Part shown: one piece after another, positions 1 through 7,464 of the stretch
How positions within the stretch are numbered: the first letter of the stretch is position 1
Layout of the letters: every line of letters starts with the position of its first letter
Assembly (NCBI GenBank): GCA_001940645.1
Contig: MDVS01000032.1
Span: 1-45,555, forward strand
DNA: 45,555 nt
Reading direction: 5' to 3'
Source: Candidatus Heimdallarchaeota archaeon LC_3
GTDB taxonomy: Archaea > Asgardarchaeota > Heimdallarchaeia > Hodarchaeales > LC-3
Made by a program: the position numbers and the translations under genes
The notes under the pieces: model-generated
Told to the model about the DNA's origin: nothing
What the model saw: the letters and a program-made list of their open reading frames with translations, nothing else
The model's database searches: none

Positions 1-1
1 T

Positions 2-538
2 ATGGCTGCTGTAGCAGGTATTGATATTACACAATCGAAAAAATTCTTTCGATGGTTAAAGAAAAATAATTTATTGACTTTTAAATTTGAATTAGAACTT
101 ACATCGTGCCACAATCGGCGGTATCCCGTCATTGTACAAGCACAATTACTTAAGGTGAAAAAAGGCAGAAAGCCAGAAAGGGTTTATCTTGACTTCTATG
201 TGTACACGACCAATATTCGAGGTTCAGCAGATTACATTGAGAAAATTTATAGATCTCGTTGGGGAATTGAAACCCAATATCGCGTTGTACATCAGTTTCA
301 AGCTCGAACGACCTCACTAAACTCTATTTTGCGACTTCTTCTCATTGGAATTGGTTTTATCCTTGAAGCTATTTGGCTCCGTATTAATGCATTTTTGCAT
401 ATAGTAACTCATGTTTTAAAGGTTACTTGCAATTATGAGCTTCCTATTAAAATTTATAAAATAAGTACATTAATTTTGACAGTTTCAAGATTCAAACGTC
501 TACTTCAAGCACTTTGGAGACCAAATGAACGGAGTTGA
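2..538 (+). CDS. Transposase, ISH3/IS4-like DDE family, C-terminal part (cut by window edge)
   Basis: This is the last 178 residues of a DDE transposase; the frame is already open at base 2, so the N-terminus lies outside the window. The Y-x2-R-x3-E signature that supplies the catalytic glutamate is visible as YRSRWGIETQYR (about residues 83-94), followed by a conserved QFQARTTSL segment and a hydrophobic helix. It aligns almost end to end with the C-terminal half of the minus-strand transposase at 44324-45555 (shared blocks VYTTN, RWGIETQYR, KGRKP), but the two have clearly diverged and are not recent copies of one event. The stop codon lies a few bases before a 16-bp IS end shared with the other copy. 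Family placement is from motif reading; the exact IS family is less sure. Confidence 0.88.
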   Translation: MAAVAGIDITQSKKFFRWLKKNNLLTFKFELELTSCHNRRYPVIVQAQLLKVKKGRKPERVYLDFYVYTTNIRGSADYIEKIYRSRWGIETQYRVVHQFQARTTSLNSILRLLLIGIGFILEAIWLRINAFLHIVTHVLKVTCNYELPIKIYKISTLILTVSRFKRLLQALWRPNERS

Positions 539-542
539 TCTA

Positions 543-558
543 GACTTGCGGAAGTACT
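543..558 (+). repeat. IS terminal sequence (16 bp), left copy
   Basis: GACTTGCGGAAGTACT, just after the transposase stop codon, is the exact reverse complement of 44310-44325, which overlaps the stop codon of the second transposase. A 16-bp identity at the same place relative to two diverged transposase genes is what the downstream terminal inverted repeat of one IS family would give. Confidence 0.75.
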
Positions 559-592
559 GGTTTATGAATATTTATAAGTGAACTACACTGCC

Positions 593-2581
593 CTAAAGTA
601 GGAGAGGAAGGACTCTGAAAGCTATTCCACCAACAATCAATGCTGTTGCAAGATTTGCTATTGCTATTCCTATCGCTGGTTTCCAACCAAATTCCTTAGA
701 AAGTATTCTGAATGTCGATATACAAGGCAAATATAGCATTCCTACTAAAGCAAGAACTAAAAATTGAATGGGTGCTAAAACCAGTGAAAGATTTGTTCCA
801 AATATTGCTACTAATAGAAGTAAAATATATTCTTTCCTAACTATACCAAATATTAATAGAATTCCTGTGATAGTTGGTAAACCAAGCCAATAAACAGTAA
901 TCGGTGATAAAAGATTATTAATAGGTTCAAGAAGACCAAAAATATACATTCCTTGGACAATAACACTTCCTATTATATACATTGGGAAAACCATTCTTAT
1001 AATAGATTTGGTACGAGTCAATGTTTGTCTAGAAACAACATAAAATGAAGGAAATTTAAATGAATGCATTTCCATGATTAATCCCGTTGTTTCTCCTGAA
1101 TTCACTTTAAAAGCTATTCTTCCTAGTATAAATATGATCAAAATATCAATCACATAAAGTGCTAAAGCCCATTCGACACTAACAAACACTGCGACAAGAC
1201 CTAGGATAACAATAGTTCTAGCTGAACAAGGTGCAAGGGTTATAGTGAATGAAGCAAGTAACCTTTCACGTCTTGTTTCTAGAATTCTTGTAGAATAAAT
1301 TGCTGGTACACTGCAACCATAACCGAGAATTAAAGGTATAATCGCCTTCCCATGCAATCCTATTTTATGCATAAAGCTATCCATCATGAAAGCGATTCTT
1401 GTGAGAATTCCAGAATCCTCAATTATTGTAAGCATGAAGTAAAAAGGTAATACGAAAGGAATAATTAGCGTAATTCCTGCTACAATACCTCCAAAAGCTC
1501 CGTTCCAGAGAACACTTAGTAATGGTCCAGCGATTTGAGGGTCAACAGGCTCAAAAATACTAAAAATTTCTGAGAGAATCTCTGAAAGATAATTTCCAAC
1601 AATAAATGTCCATAAAAGTAAAAAACTAATAACAAAAAGGGATATAATGTAACCGAATATTTTGTGCATAACCAAATAATCTAATTTTTCTGAAAACGTT
1701 TGCTTTACTTTTGTCTGTTGTTGTACAGATTTAGATATTTTGTTTGCGATATTATATCTTTCTGAAATTATTTTCGAAAAGGAGGGTTCATTATAAATTA
1801 ATTCAATTTCATCAGTTAATAAATTAGATGTCAATAAAGCGATATCTGATGTTGAACTTACTATTTTTTGCGTATTCAAATCGGATTCGAGGAGTTTTAT
1901 TGCAATCCATCTTAAAGGATACTCCAACTCAATTTGTTCAACTCTAAGTACATTTATTAACTGATTTATCCGGTGCTCTATTTCAATATCATAAGTAATT
2001 GAAGTTTTATTATTCTCTGAATTATTTTGTATCTGGCTAATTATTGCTTCCATTAATTTGTTTAATCCTTCTCCTTTAACCGCTACTGTTGACACTACTG
2101 GTATTCCTAGCTTTTTCTGAAGTTTTTTAATATCGATTACAATACCTTTTCTCTCAGCTACATCTGTTTGGTTTATACATAGTATTAAGGGAACCTCCAT
2201 CTCCATTAATTGCAAAGTAAAATTTAGATTTCTCTCTAAGACAGAAGCGTCTATAACATTTATTACAACTACTGGTTTTTCAAAAATAATGTATTCTTTC
2301 GATATTAATTCTTCTAAGGAATATGTTGTAAATGAATAAATCCCAGGTAAATCTATGACTTTAAAACTATAATCTTTGAAATTAAATGCGCCTGTTGCCA
2401 TATCAACAGTTTTTCCAGGCCAATTTCCGATAATTTGATTAGAACCCGTGAGTTGGTTAAATATGACACTTTTTCCCACATTTGCATTTCCTGCTAAGGC
2501 TATGGTGTAATAATCTTCACCTTTTCCATAAAAATTTTCATTTTCTGAAGGCAAGGCACAATGGTCTTTCAATTTATCCAC
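593..2581 (-). CDS. feoB: Ferrous iron transport protein B (FeoB)
   Basis: GTP-dependent Fe(II) permease of the cytoplasmic membrane. The cytosolic G domain has GNANVGKS (G1, residues 31-38), DLPG (G3, 77-80), NQTD (G4, 137-140) and STVAVKG (G5). It is followed by a helical regulatory domain and a C-terminal membrane part with two Gate-like repeats; the conserved segments PLILGYGCSVPA and LAPCSART are readable. At 662 residues it has the short archaeal form without the long C-terminal tail of the enterobacterial protein. It starts with GTG, 14 bases after the feoA stop, so feoA and feoB form one unit. A DtxR-type operator ahead of feoA suggests iron-dependent repression of both. Confidence 0.97.
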   Translation of the reverse strand: MDKLKDHCALPSENENFYGKGEDYYTIALAGNANVGKSVIFNQLTGSNQIIGNWPGKTVDMATGAFNFKDYSFKVIDLPGIYSFTTYSLEELISKEYIIFEKPVVVINVIDASVLERNLNFTLQLMEMEVPLILCINQTDVAERKGIVIDIKKLQKKLGIPVVSTVAVKGEGLNKLMEAIISQIQNNSENNKTSITYDIEIEHRINQLINVLRVEQIELEYPLRWIAIKLLESDLNTQKIVSSTSDIALLTSNLLTDEIELIYNEPSFSKIISERYNIANKISKSVQQQTKVKQTFSEKLDYLVMHKIFGYIISLFVISFLLLWTFIVGNYLSEILSEIFSIFEPVDPQIAGPLLSVLWNGAFGGIVAGITLIIPFVLPFYFMLTIIEDSGILTRIAFMMDSFMHKIGLHGKAIIPLILGYGCSVPAIYSTRILETRRERLLASFTITLAPCSARTIVILGLVAVFVSVEWALALYVIDILIIFILGRIAFKVNSGETTGLIMEMHSFKFPSFYVVSRQTLTRTKSIIRMVFPMYIIGSVIVQGMYIFGLLEPINNLLSPITVYWLGLPTITGILLIFGIVRKEYILLLLVAIFGTNLSLVLAPIQFLVLALVGMLYLPCISTFRILSKEFGWKPAIGIAIANLATALIVGGIAFRVLPLLL

Positions 2582-2595
2582 ATTGATCGATATTT

Positions 2596-2910
2596 TTACA
2601 ATTTTTTAATATAGACATTTTTCGCAACCGAATTTCCAAGAGCGAGACGAGAGCCTCTTACTTCAATTTCAACTGGACCATTAAATGGAGTAGTTTTTAT
2701 TAGGCTAAAAATAATACCTAAAGTTAATCCCATTTCTAATAGTCTTCTAATTACTTTGTGATTTCCCCTTATATAGGAAATTTTTCCTTGTTGTCCTTGT
2801 TTCAGATCAATTAATGATATCAAATCGTGTTCATAGCAACCTATTTCATTTATTAGCGTTTGCTCGCTTAAATTTTCTTTTTTTTCTGAACGATTTATAT
2901 TTTTACTCAT
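2596..2910 (-). CDS. feoA: Ferrous iron transport protein A (FeoA), SH3-like
   Basis: Small cytosolic SH3-like partner of FeoB. The core (LIDLKQGQQGKISYI, then the LLEMGLTLG turn, then LALGNSVAKNVYI) matches the FeoA family fold. The frame is open further upstream to an ATG at 2949, but that codon lies inside the operator palindrome at 2942-2961. The start chosen here (ATG at 2908-2910, protein MSKNINRSE, 104 residues) leaves the operator and a TATA-like box (2971-2980) in front of the gene. The family is usually about 75-90 residues, so the polar N-terminal stretch before the SH3 core is an extension either way. The family call is sure; the start is inferred. Confidence 0.93.
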   Translation of the reverse strand: MSKNINRSEKKENLSEQTLINEIGCYEHDLISLIDLKQGQQGKISYIRGNHKVIRRLLEMGLTLGIIFSLIKTTPFNGPVEIEVRGSRLALGNSVAKNVYIKKL

Positions 2911-2941
2911 ATAATTCACTTTATTTGAAAATTCTAGCAGT

Positions 2942-2961
2942 TTAGGCATACCTAAGTATGC
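2942..2961 (-). promoter_or_regulatory. Putative DtxR/IdeR-type metal operator ahead of feoAB
   Basis: TTAGGCATACCTAA (2942-2955) has the TTAGG/CCTAA half-sites known for DtxR-family iron and manganese repressors. It overlaps a second dyad, GCATAC-CTAA-GTATGC (2946-2961), with 6-bp perfect arms. It sits between a TATA-like element (ACTATAATAT on the minus strand, 2971-2980) and feoA, where a bound repressor would cover the transcription start. The role is inferred from motif and position. Confidence 0.6.
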
Positions 2962-2970
2962 TTTTCAAAG

Positions 2971-2980
2971 ATATTATAGT
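2971..2980 (-). promoter_or_regulatory. TATA-like element of feoAB
   Basis: On the minus strand this reads ACTATAATAT, about 20-30 bases before the palindromic operator and 60-70 bases before the preferred feoA start. The spacing fits an archaeal core promoter; no BRE element was convincingly seen. Confidence 0.4.
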
Positions 2981-3116
2981 TATTTACTCAGGATTTTAGT
3001 ATAACCTACTTAAATTGAAAGCATAAAATTGTTAAAAAACTACTTTGACTTAGTATTCCACCATACATAAATATTGGGAAAATCTGATCTATTTGAGAAT
3101 TAAAACTGAAAAACAA

Positions 3117-3974
3117 TTAATTTTCATGAATACTAGTTGATTTTTGGTACTTCTTTATGAACATATTAATATAAAATATTAGCAGTATAATAAGAAATAT
3201 TAATAATGGTCCACCTAGAACGATAATATAGAATCCATTGATAATTTCATCAGCAAAGCCTGTAAACTTTATATCCCCAATGTTCAAAGGATAATAAGGA
3301 AGAACATAATTATTAAGTAAAAAGTAACTCATTAATAATAATATTACTCCAGATATTGTTTTCATATGTTTACTTAAATTTTTAAACTTTTTTGTAAAAT
3401 TCGTCCTCATTTCAGGCATAATAATTCCAACTAGTAAAAATGGCATCCCAGCGCCTATCGAATAAAATAACATGGCGGAAATTGCAGTTATTGGTTCAAT
3501 AACAGATATTATTGGTATCAATGCCAGAAAAATAGGTGCCGCACAAGGTGCTGCCATTAATGTATAAACAATACCCAACAGAAATGAAGCATAATTGCTA
3601 TCTCCATATTTTTCCATAATCTTCGCACTCAGTTGCTGACCTTTTGATGCAAATGGTACAGACATACCTAAAATCATTACAACTCCTAAGATTGTAAGAA
3701 AAATTGCCATTAGTAAATTGAATTCGACTGTATACCTAAAAAGTATATTAGAAATTCCCAAAAACCCAATTTTTACAAGTATTGCTAGGGAAGTAAATAC
3801 AATTATTATCCCCGTTGTGAGAAATATGCTATTAATCAAGCCATTTTTAATATTGTCTTCAGAATTTGACATAATTGATGTATAAGTTGGTAATAATGGA
3901 AATAAACAAGGTTGAAAGCTGGTGGTTATCCCAGCAATAAAAGAAAGGCCAAAAATGGCTATTATTTCAGTCAA
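3117..3974 (-). CDS. ccdA: CcdA/DsbD-type thiol-disulfide transporter for cytochrome c maturation
   Basis: Polytopic membrane protein (285 residues, about 6-7 hydrophobic segments) of the CcdA/DsbD transmembrane family, which passes electrons from cytosolic thioredoxin to extracytoplasmic thiols used in cytochrome c maturation and copper-site assembly. The paired motifs FQPCLFPLLPTY near the N-terminus and AAPCAAPIF in the middle supply the two redox-active cysteines in their usual proline-rich settings. It starts at a TTG with GAAAGG ahead of it. Its role fits the nearby CcmF, the thioredoxin-like SCO protein and the copper proteins. The 125 bases upstream of its leader contain a cluster of TTCCAA/TTGGAA elements. 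Confidence 0.9.
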   Translation of the reverse strand: MTEIIAIFGLSFIAGITTSFQPCLFPLLPTYTSIMSNSEDNIKNGLINSIFLTTGIIIVFTSLAILVKIGFLGISNILFRYTVEFNLLMAIFLTILGVVMILGMSVPFASKGQQLSAKIMEKYGDSNYASFLLGIVYTLMAAPCAAPIFLALIPIISVIEPITAISAMLFYSIGAGMPFLLVGIIMPEMRTNFTKKFKNLSKHMKTISGVILLLMSYFLLNNYVLPYYPLNIGDIKFTGFADEIINGFYIIVLGGPLLIFLIILLIFYINMFIKKYQKSTSIHEN

Positions 3975-4077
3975 AAGTTTATTTTCCTTTCAATTAATTG
4001 AATTGTTATGAGTTTCAATGTGAATTCATAAGCTTCTCGTGATTTAGAACCACTTCTTAAAAGTTGATCTTATCTGT

Positions 4078-4202
4078 TTGGAATATTTGTTTTTTATCTT
4101 GAAAGGGATTACTGTTCCAAATAAATTGGAAACGGAAATTGCTTTCCAACCTGTCCGTCTGCATGGTTTAGATTAAAAATTTTCGGATGATTAATATTGG
4201 AA
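4078..4202. promoter_or_regulatory. Cluster of five TTGGAA/TTCCAA elements
   Basis: TTGGAA or its complement occurs at 4078-4083, 4115-4120, 4126-4131, 4144-4149 and 4197-4202, in the interval upstream of the ccdA-like gene. Two pairs form perfect dyads: TTCCAA-N5-TTGGAA and TTGGAAA-N10-TTTCCAA. Single copies also lie ahead of the ccmF-like gene (7381-7386), the SCO-like gene (9568-9573) and the small Cys/His gene (10465-10470). It may be an operator for the copper/heme cluster; function is not shown. Confidence 0.4.
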
Positions 4203-4247
4203 AGAATAATTCATTAAATGATGAAATATAAAAATTTTTATAATGTT

Positions 4248-4835
4248 TTATGAATATTGACTATCTATATAAAACCTGATTTCGCTGGGAGACCAATTAT
4301 TTTCATAAAGAGTCTTTGCGGATAACGCAATATATACACATGTTGAACAATTTTCTGCATGTGGTTCATAAGCTCCAGTGCTTGTGTAGAAACATTCTTT
4401 ATTATTTTCATGATATGGTTGATGTGCTGCGTTGTTACATCCACAATAACAGACCAATTGAGATAGTAAAACTGGATTTGTTGTTGCATAATCATAGGCT
4501 TCTTCTAATTGAGGTCCATTTGTTAATGTCTGATCATATCGGCTTGGCATATCTGAAGGTAAAGTTCTATCAGGATATGGGTTAACGTTTCCAATTTGAG
4601 GATTGGAAAGAGAACCTGAGAGTAATACTCCAACAATTATAACTGGAATTATAATTAATGACGCTTTAAATAAAATACTATTATTAGATCCTTTATTTAT
4701 GTAAGCTTTTTTCTCTTTTTTCACATGTGTCAATAATTTATCTATGTTTTCTACTCCTGAATCAACGTTTTTATTTCCGGACTTTTCTTTTAGTTGTTGT
4801 TTGCTAAATTTTAGTTGTTGTTTCCTTCTAGACAA
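4248..4835 (-). CDS. Membrane-anchored PCYCGC-motif protein
   Basis: After a basic, polar N-terminus comes one membrane helix (about residues 61-80, IIIPVIIVGVLLSG), then an extracytoplasmic domain with CYCGCNNAAHQPYH, a further ECF, an H-x2-NC-x2-C group and a final helix. This matches the PCYCGC-motif family (of unknown function in Pfam), here with Val in place of the first Pro. The many Cys and His residues suggest metal or heme binding; its place in a copper/heme cluster supports this but does not prove it. The frame is open to a GTG at 4847, but a TTG at 4833-4835 (giving MSRRKQ) follows GGTGAT at good spacing and is preferred. It is transcribed away from the cupredoxin gene. Confidence 0.8.
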   Translation of the reverse strand: MSRRKQQLKFSKQQLKEKSGNKNVDSGVENIDKLLTHVKKEKKAYINKGSNNSILFKASLIIIPVIIVGVLLSGSLSNPQIGNVNPYPDRTLPSDMPSRYDQTLTNGPQLEEAYDYATTNPVLLSQLVCYCGCNNAAHQPYHENNKECFYTSTGAYEPHAENCSTCVYIALSAKTLYENNWSPSEIRFYIDSQYS

Positions 4836-4847
4836 AATTATCACCAC

Positions 4848-5359
4848 AATTAAAAAAATAGTATATATCTCTTTTAAACAAGAAGAGTAAAAAGGTGTAG
4901 TGAGTATTATATTGTTAAGAATACCTACTAAAAATATTAATTTTCTAAATTATATTTTCGAATATACTTATTTTTGTTCTCAAATATTATTTAGAGAAAA
5001 AAATAAAATTATAATATTACAAAAAATCTTTTTTAGGAACCTAAATGAAAATTACGGTTAAAATGAATCTAGAACTTTTAATTTGAATTGGATGAAAAGG
5101 TTAAATTTACACGTTTTTATATTGTTTTCGACTATAAATAATCATTACAGATATTTAGACAGAAATTTTTGTTCAATAAATGAAATTCTGAAAAATTGGT
5201 CAATAATTGGAGTAGAGACAGTTGTTAATTCCTATAGATTATTGTTTCTAAATAGATTGTTGTTTGAATATAAAATTAAATGATTTTATAAATATTTGAA
5301 AAATAAATCTTCTTTACTTAAAAAATCTTAATAAAATTTATCTAATTGTTATTTTAGAA
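4848..5359. other. Divergent intergenic region between the PCYCGC and cupredoxin genes
   Basis: About 510 very AT-rich bases carrying the two divergent promoters. A short open stretch at 5083-5283 has no ribosome site, no family resemblance and a composition like the surrounding non-coding DNA, so I do not call it. No RNA gene, repeat or clear operator was found; the TTCCAA element of the neighbouring cluster is absent here. Confidence 0.5.
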
Positions 5360-5863
5360 ATGATAATTAGCAAAATTAAATCTAGAACCAAGGTTTTCAT
5401 TGGATTAATAATAATTTTTCTCATAATCTACCCAGGATTAATAAATTTAGTAACCAATGCACAAAAATTTGAAAAAGATAACAATTATGAATTAGTCGAA
5501 ATTCACTTAACGGCAAAAAGGTATGAATTTACACCTAATAGAATTACGGTACAAAAAAATGTTAATCTAACTCTTATCTTACATGCAGAGGATAGAATTC
5601 ATGGATTTTCATTAGATGGTTACAATATTGAGCAAACAATGTGTAATGATCATGTTTTTACAATTTCATTTATCACAAATGAAGCTGGGACATTTTTGTA
5701 TCGGTGTAGCGAACCTGCTTGTGGACCTTATCACCCATATATGACTGGAATTCTTAATGTTGAGGATAATGGATCAATAACTTACCAAGTTGGAATTGTT
5801 GTTGGTAGTATTATTATTGTTGCATACTTTTCACTGAAGAAAGAAGGTACCGAATTTGTTTAA
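5360..5863 (+). CDS. Membrane cupredoxin with CuA-like metal site
   Basis: Membrane-tethered beta-barrel copper protein of 167 residues: N-terminal helix (about 12-34), cupredoxin domain (46-136) and C-terminal helix (142-158). His81 in IHGFSL and the loop C116-S-E118-P-A-C121-G-P-Y-H125-P-Y-M128 correspond to the ligands of the dinuclear CuA centre of cytochrome c oxidase subunit II and nitrous oxide reductase (C-x-E-x-C-x3-H-x2-M). Here one extra residue separates the two cysteines (C-x4-C). It could be an electron-transfer subunit or a CuA-like carrier. It overlaps the next gene by 8 bases, so the two are co-translated; the partner is an Fe-S membrane protein. No oxidase subunit I or NosZ is in the window. 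Confidence 0.85.
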   Translation: MIISKIKSRTKVFIGLIIIFLIIYPGLINLVTNAQKFEKDNNYELVEIHLTAKRYEFTPNRITVQKNVNLTLILHAEDRIHGFSLDGYNIEQTMCNDHVFTISFITNEAGTFLYRCSEPACGPYHPYMTGILNVEDNGSITYQVGIVVGSIIIVAYFSLKKEGTEFV

Positions 5864-7241
5864 ATTTGATAAATTAAGTAAAATATCAAAATATCGTGGT
5901 TTTGACTTTTTACTTTATAAATTCAATATTGTAGAATTTATTAGAATTAATTTGTTCTTTTTTATGTTTTTATTAATCTTTTTTAGTTTTTTTGGTACAA
6001 ATATCGGTGTAGCGAATCCTTCTATCCTATTAATCTGGATAGGATGGTGGATTTTGATAGTTTTTCTTTTTTTACCGATTAATGCCAGAAGTTGGTGTGC
6101 AATTTGTCCTATTCCGATGGTCGGTACATATTATCATCGGCATAAAAATAAAGAAATAAAAAAGAAAAGACATTTTTCCAAAAAATACTCACTCTATGGA
6201 GGAATTCCATTAATTCTTTTTACTTTATTTAGTTCATTATCAATACCAATAAGTACAATTCCACTTTTTACCGGTATTGTTCTTTTAATATTACTTGTTA
6301 TATCAAGTTTAATCGATATTATTTTTGATAAGAGAACATTTTGTAAATCCATCTGCCCAATAAATCCTCTACTTGGTGTTTACAATCGGTCGAATGTGAC
6401 TAAGATTGAACCAATAGATTACCAAATTTGTTTAACCTCTCATCCCAAAACTTGTATTTCTGGCAATAATCAAGGAATGTACGGTTGTGAGTGGGGATTT
6501 TTTGCAGGTAAGTTAAAAGCAAATCAGTGTACAACCTGCTTAGATTGTTTTAAAAGCTGTACTTATGATAATCTTTCTTTAACCTTCTCTAAAATGAATG
6601 TCATACCAAAATTTGAAGAAAAATTGTCAATGACTAACGTCTTTGCACCTATTTTCTTTTTCGGAATAATTTTTATGTACATTATTTCGAAAATCGGGGC
6701 ATTTAATCCGTTTCATCAATTAATGTTAGTAGATGATATAGGTTCATGGTTAGTTTACTTATCACTTGAGATATCAATTATATTTATCATAATTCCACTT
6801 ATTTTTGCTATTTTTATGTTCCTACCAATGTATTTAATACATAAAAATGAAGGGAAGCAATTAAATGAGACTATACCATTATTAAAAAGAACAATATTCA
6901 CTTCTATTCCTTTAAGTCTATCAGCGTGGATTAGTTTTACATTGATACTAATTTTTCCAAACCTATCGCTTCTATTTCAATGGTTAACTAATACTTTGAA
7001 CCTAGGAAATCTATTTTATTATTTCACTTCTACTGACAATTATTTTAACTTGATTTACATTTTTGGATTAAATCTTGCTCAAATGGTTTTAATATTAGGA
7101 TTTTTTTTAACCATATACCTAGTAGCAAAAAATACTAATGAATTACAGCTAGTAGTAAGAAAAAAAATATTTGTTTCTGTTTCGCAGTACAGTTTTTATT
7201 TAATATTCTTTTTGATTTTTAGTTATTCCTTTAATTTCTAA
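5856..7241 (+). CDS. NapH/NosR/CcoG-like polytopic membrane 4Fe-4S protein
   Basis: A 461-residue membrane protein with about 9-10 hydrophobic segments and three cytosolic cysteine clusters: WCAICPIP (about residue 80), FCKSICPINP (about 160) and a ferredoxin-like CTTCLDCFKSC (about 225). This is the pattern of the NapH/NosR family, which moves electrons from the quinol pool to periplasmic reductases or takes part in oxidase copper-site assembly (CcoG). It is longer than NapH at the C-terminus, which adds four or five helices. It starts with TTG, has AAGGT ahead of it, and overlaps the cupredoxin gene. The pairing with a CuA-like protein suggests a dedicated membrane electron-transfer pair; the exact substrate is unknown. 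Confidence 0.8.
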   Translation: MFKFDKLSKISKYRGFDFLLYKFNIVEFIRINLFFFMFLLIFFSFFGTNIGVANPSILLIWIGWWILIVFLFLPINARSWCAICPIPMVGTYYHRHKNKEIKKKRHFSKKYSLYGGIPLILFTLFSSLSIPISTIPLFTGIVLLILLVISSLIDIIFDKRTFCKSICPINPLLGVYNRSNVTKIEPIDYQICLTSHPKTCISGNNQGMYGCEWGFFAGKLKANQCTTCLDCFKSCTYDNLSLTFSKMNVIPKFEEKLSMTNVFAPIFFFGIIFMYIISKIGAFNPFHQLMLVDDIGSWLVYLSLEISIIFIIIPLIFAIFMFLPMYLIHKNEGKQLNETIPLLKRTIFTSIPLSLSAWISFTLILIFPNLSLLFQWLTNTLNLGNLFYYFTSTDNYFNLIYIFGLNLAQMVLILGFFLTIYLVAKNTNELQLVVRKKIFVSVSQYSFYLIFFLIFSYSFNF

Positions 7242-7464
7242 AATGAGTTCATTTACAAAAGTTTATATTAATTCAATCTTTTTTTATAGAAGAAATAATT
7301 TTTTCTATAATTTTCCTTCTTTAATTATTTAAAAAAAACTATGTGTAATCTTAATTTATTAATACTTACCTACCTTTTTGTTGGAAATAATCTCTCTTTT
7401 TTTTAAAGAGATTTAATGCATTATTATTTTCTTATCATTCTTCAAATGTGACGATGGTTTTATA

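Noticed and set aside
4265..4585. Overlapping frames on both strands within the PCYCGC gene
   Set aside because: Shadows of the PCYCGC protein frame, which alone shows the membrane helix and ordered Cys/His motif.
5083..5283. 66-codon plus-strand frame in the divergent region
   Set aside because: No ribosome site, no family resemblance, and a composition typical of AT-rich non-coding DNA.
7389..7413. 7-bp inverted repeat AATCTCT/AGAGATT around a T-run upstream of ccmF
   Set aside because: Short arms and a homopolymer loop in AT-rich DNA; likely chance, although a weak terminator for the preceding gene is possible.
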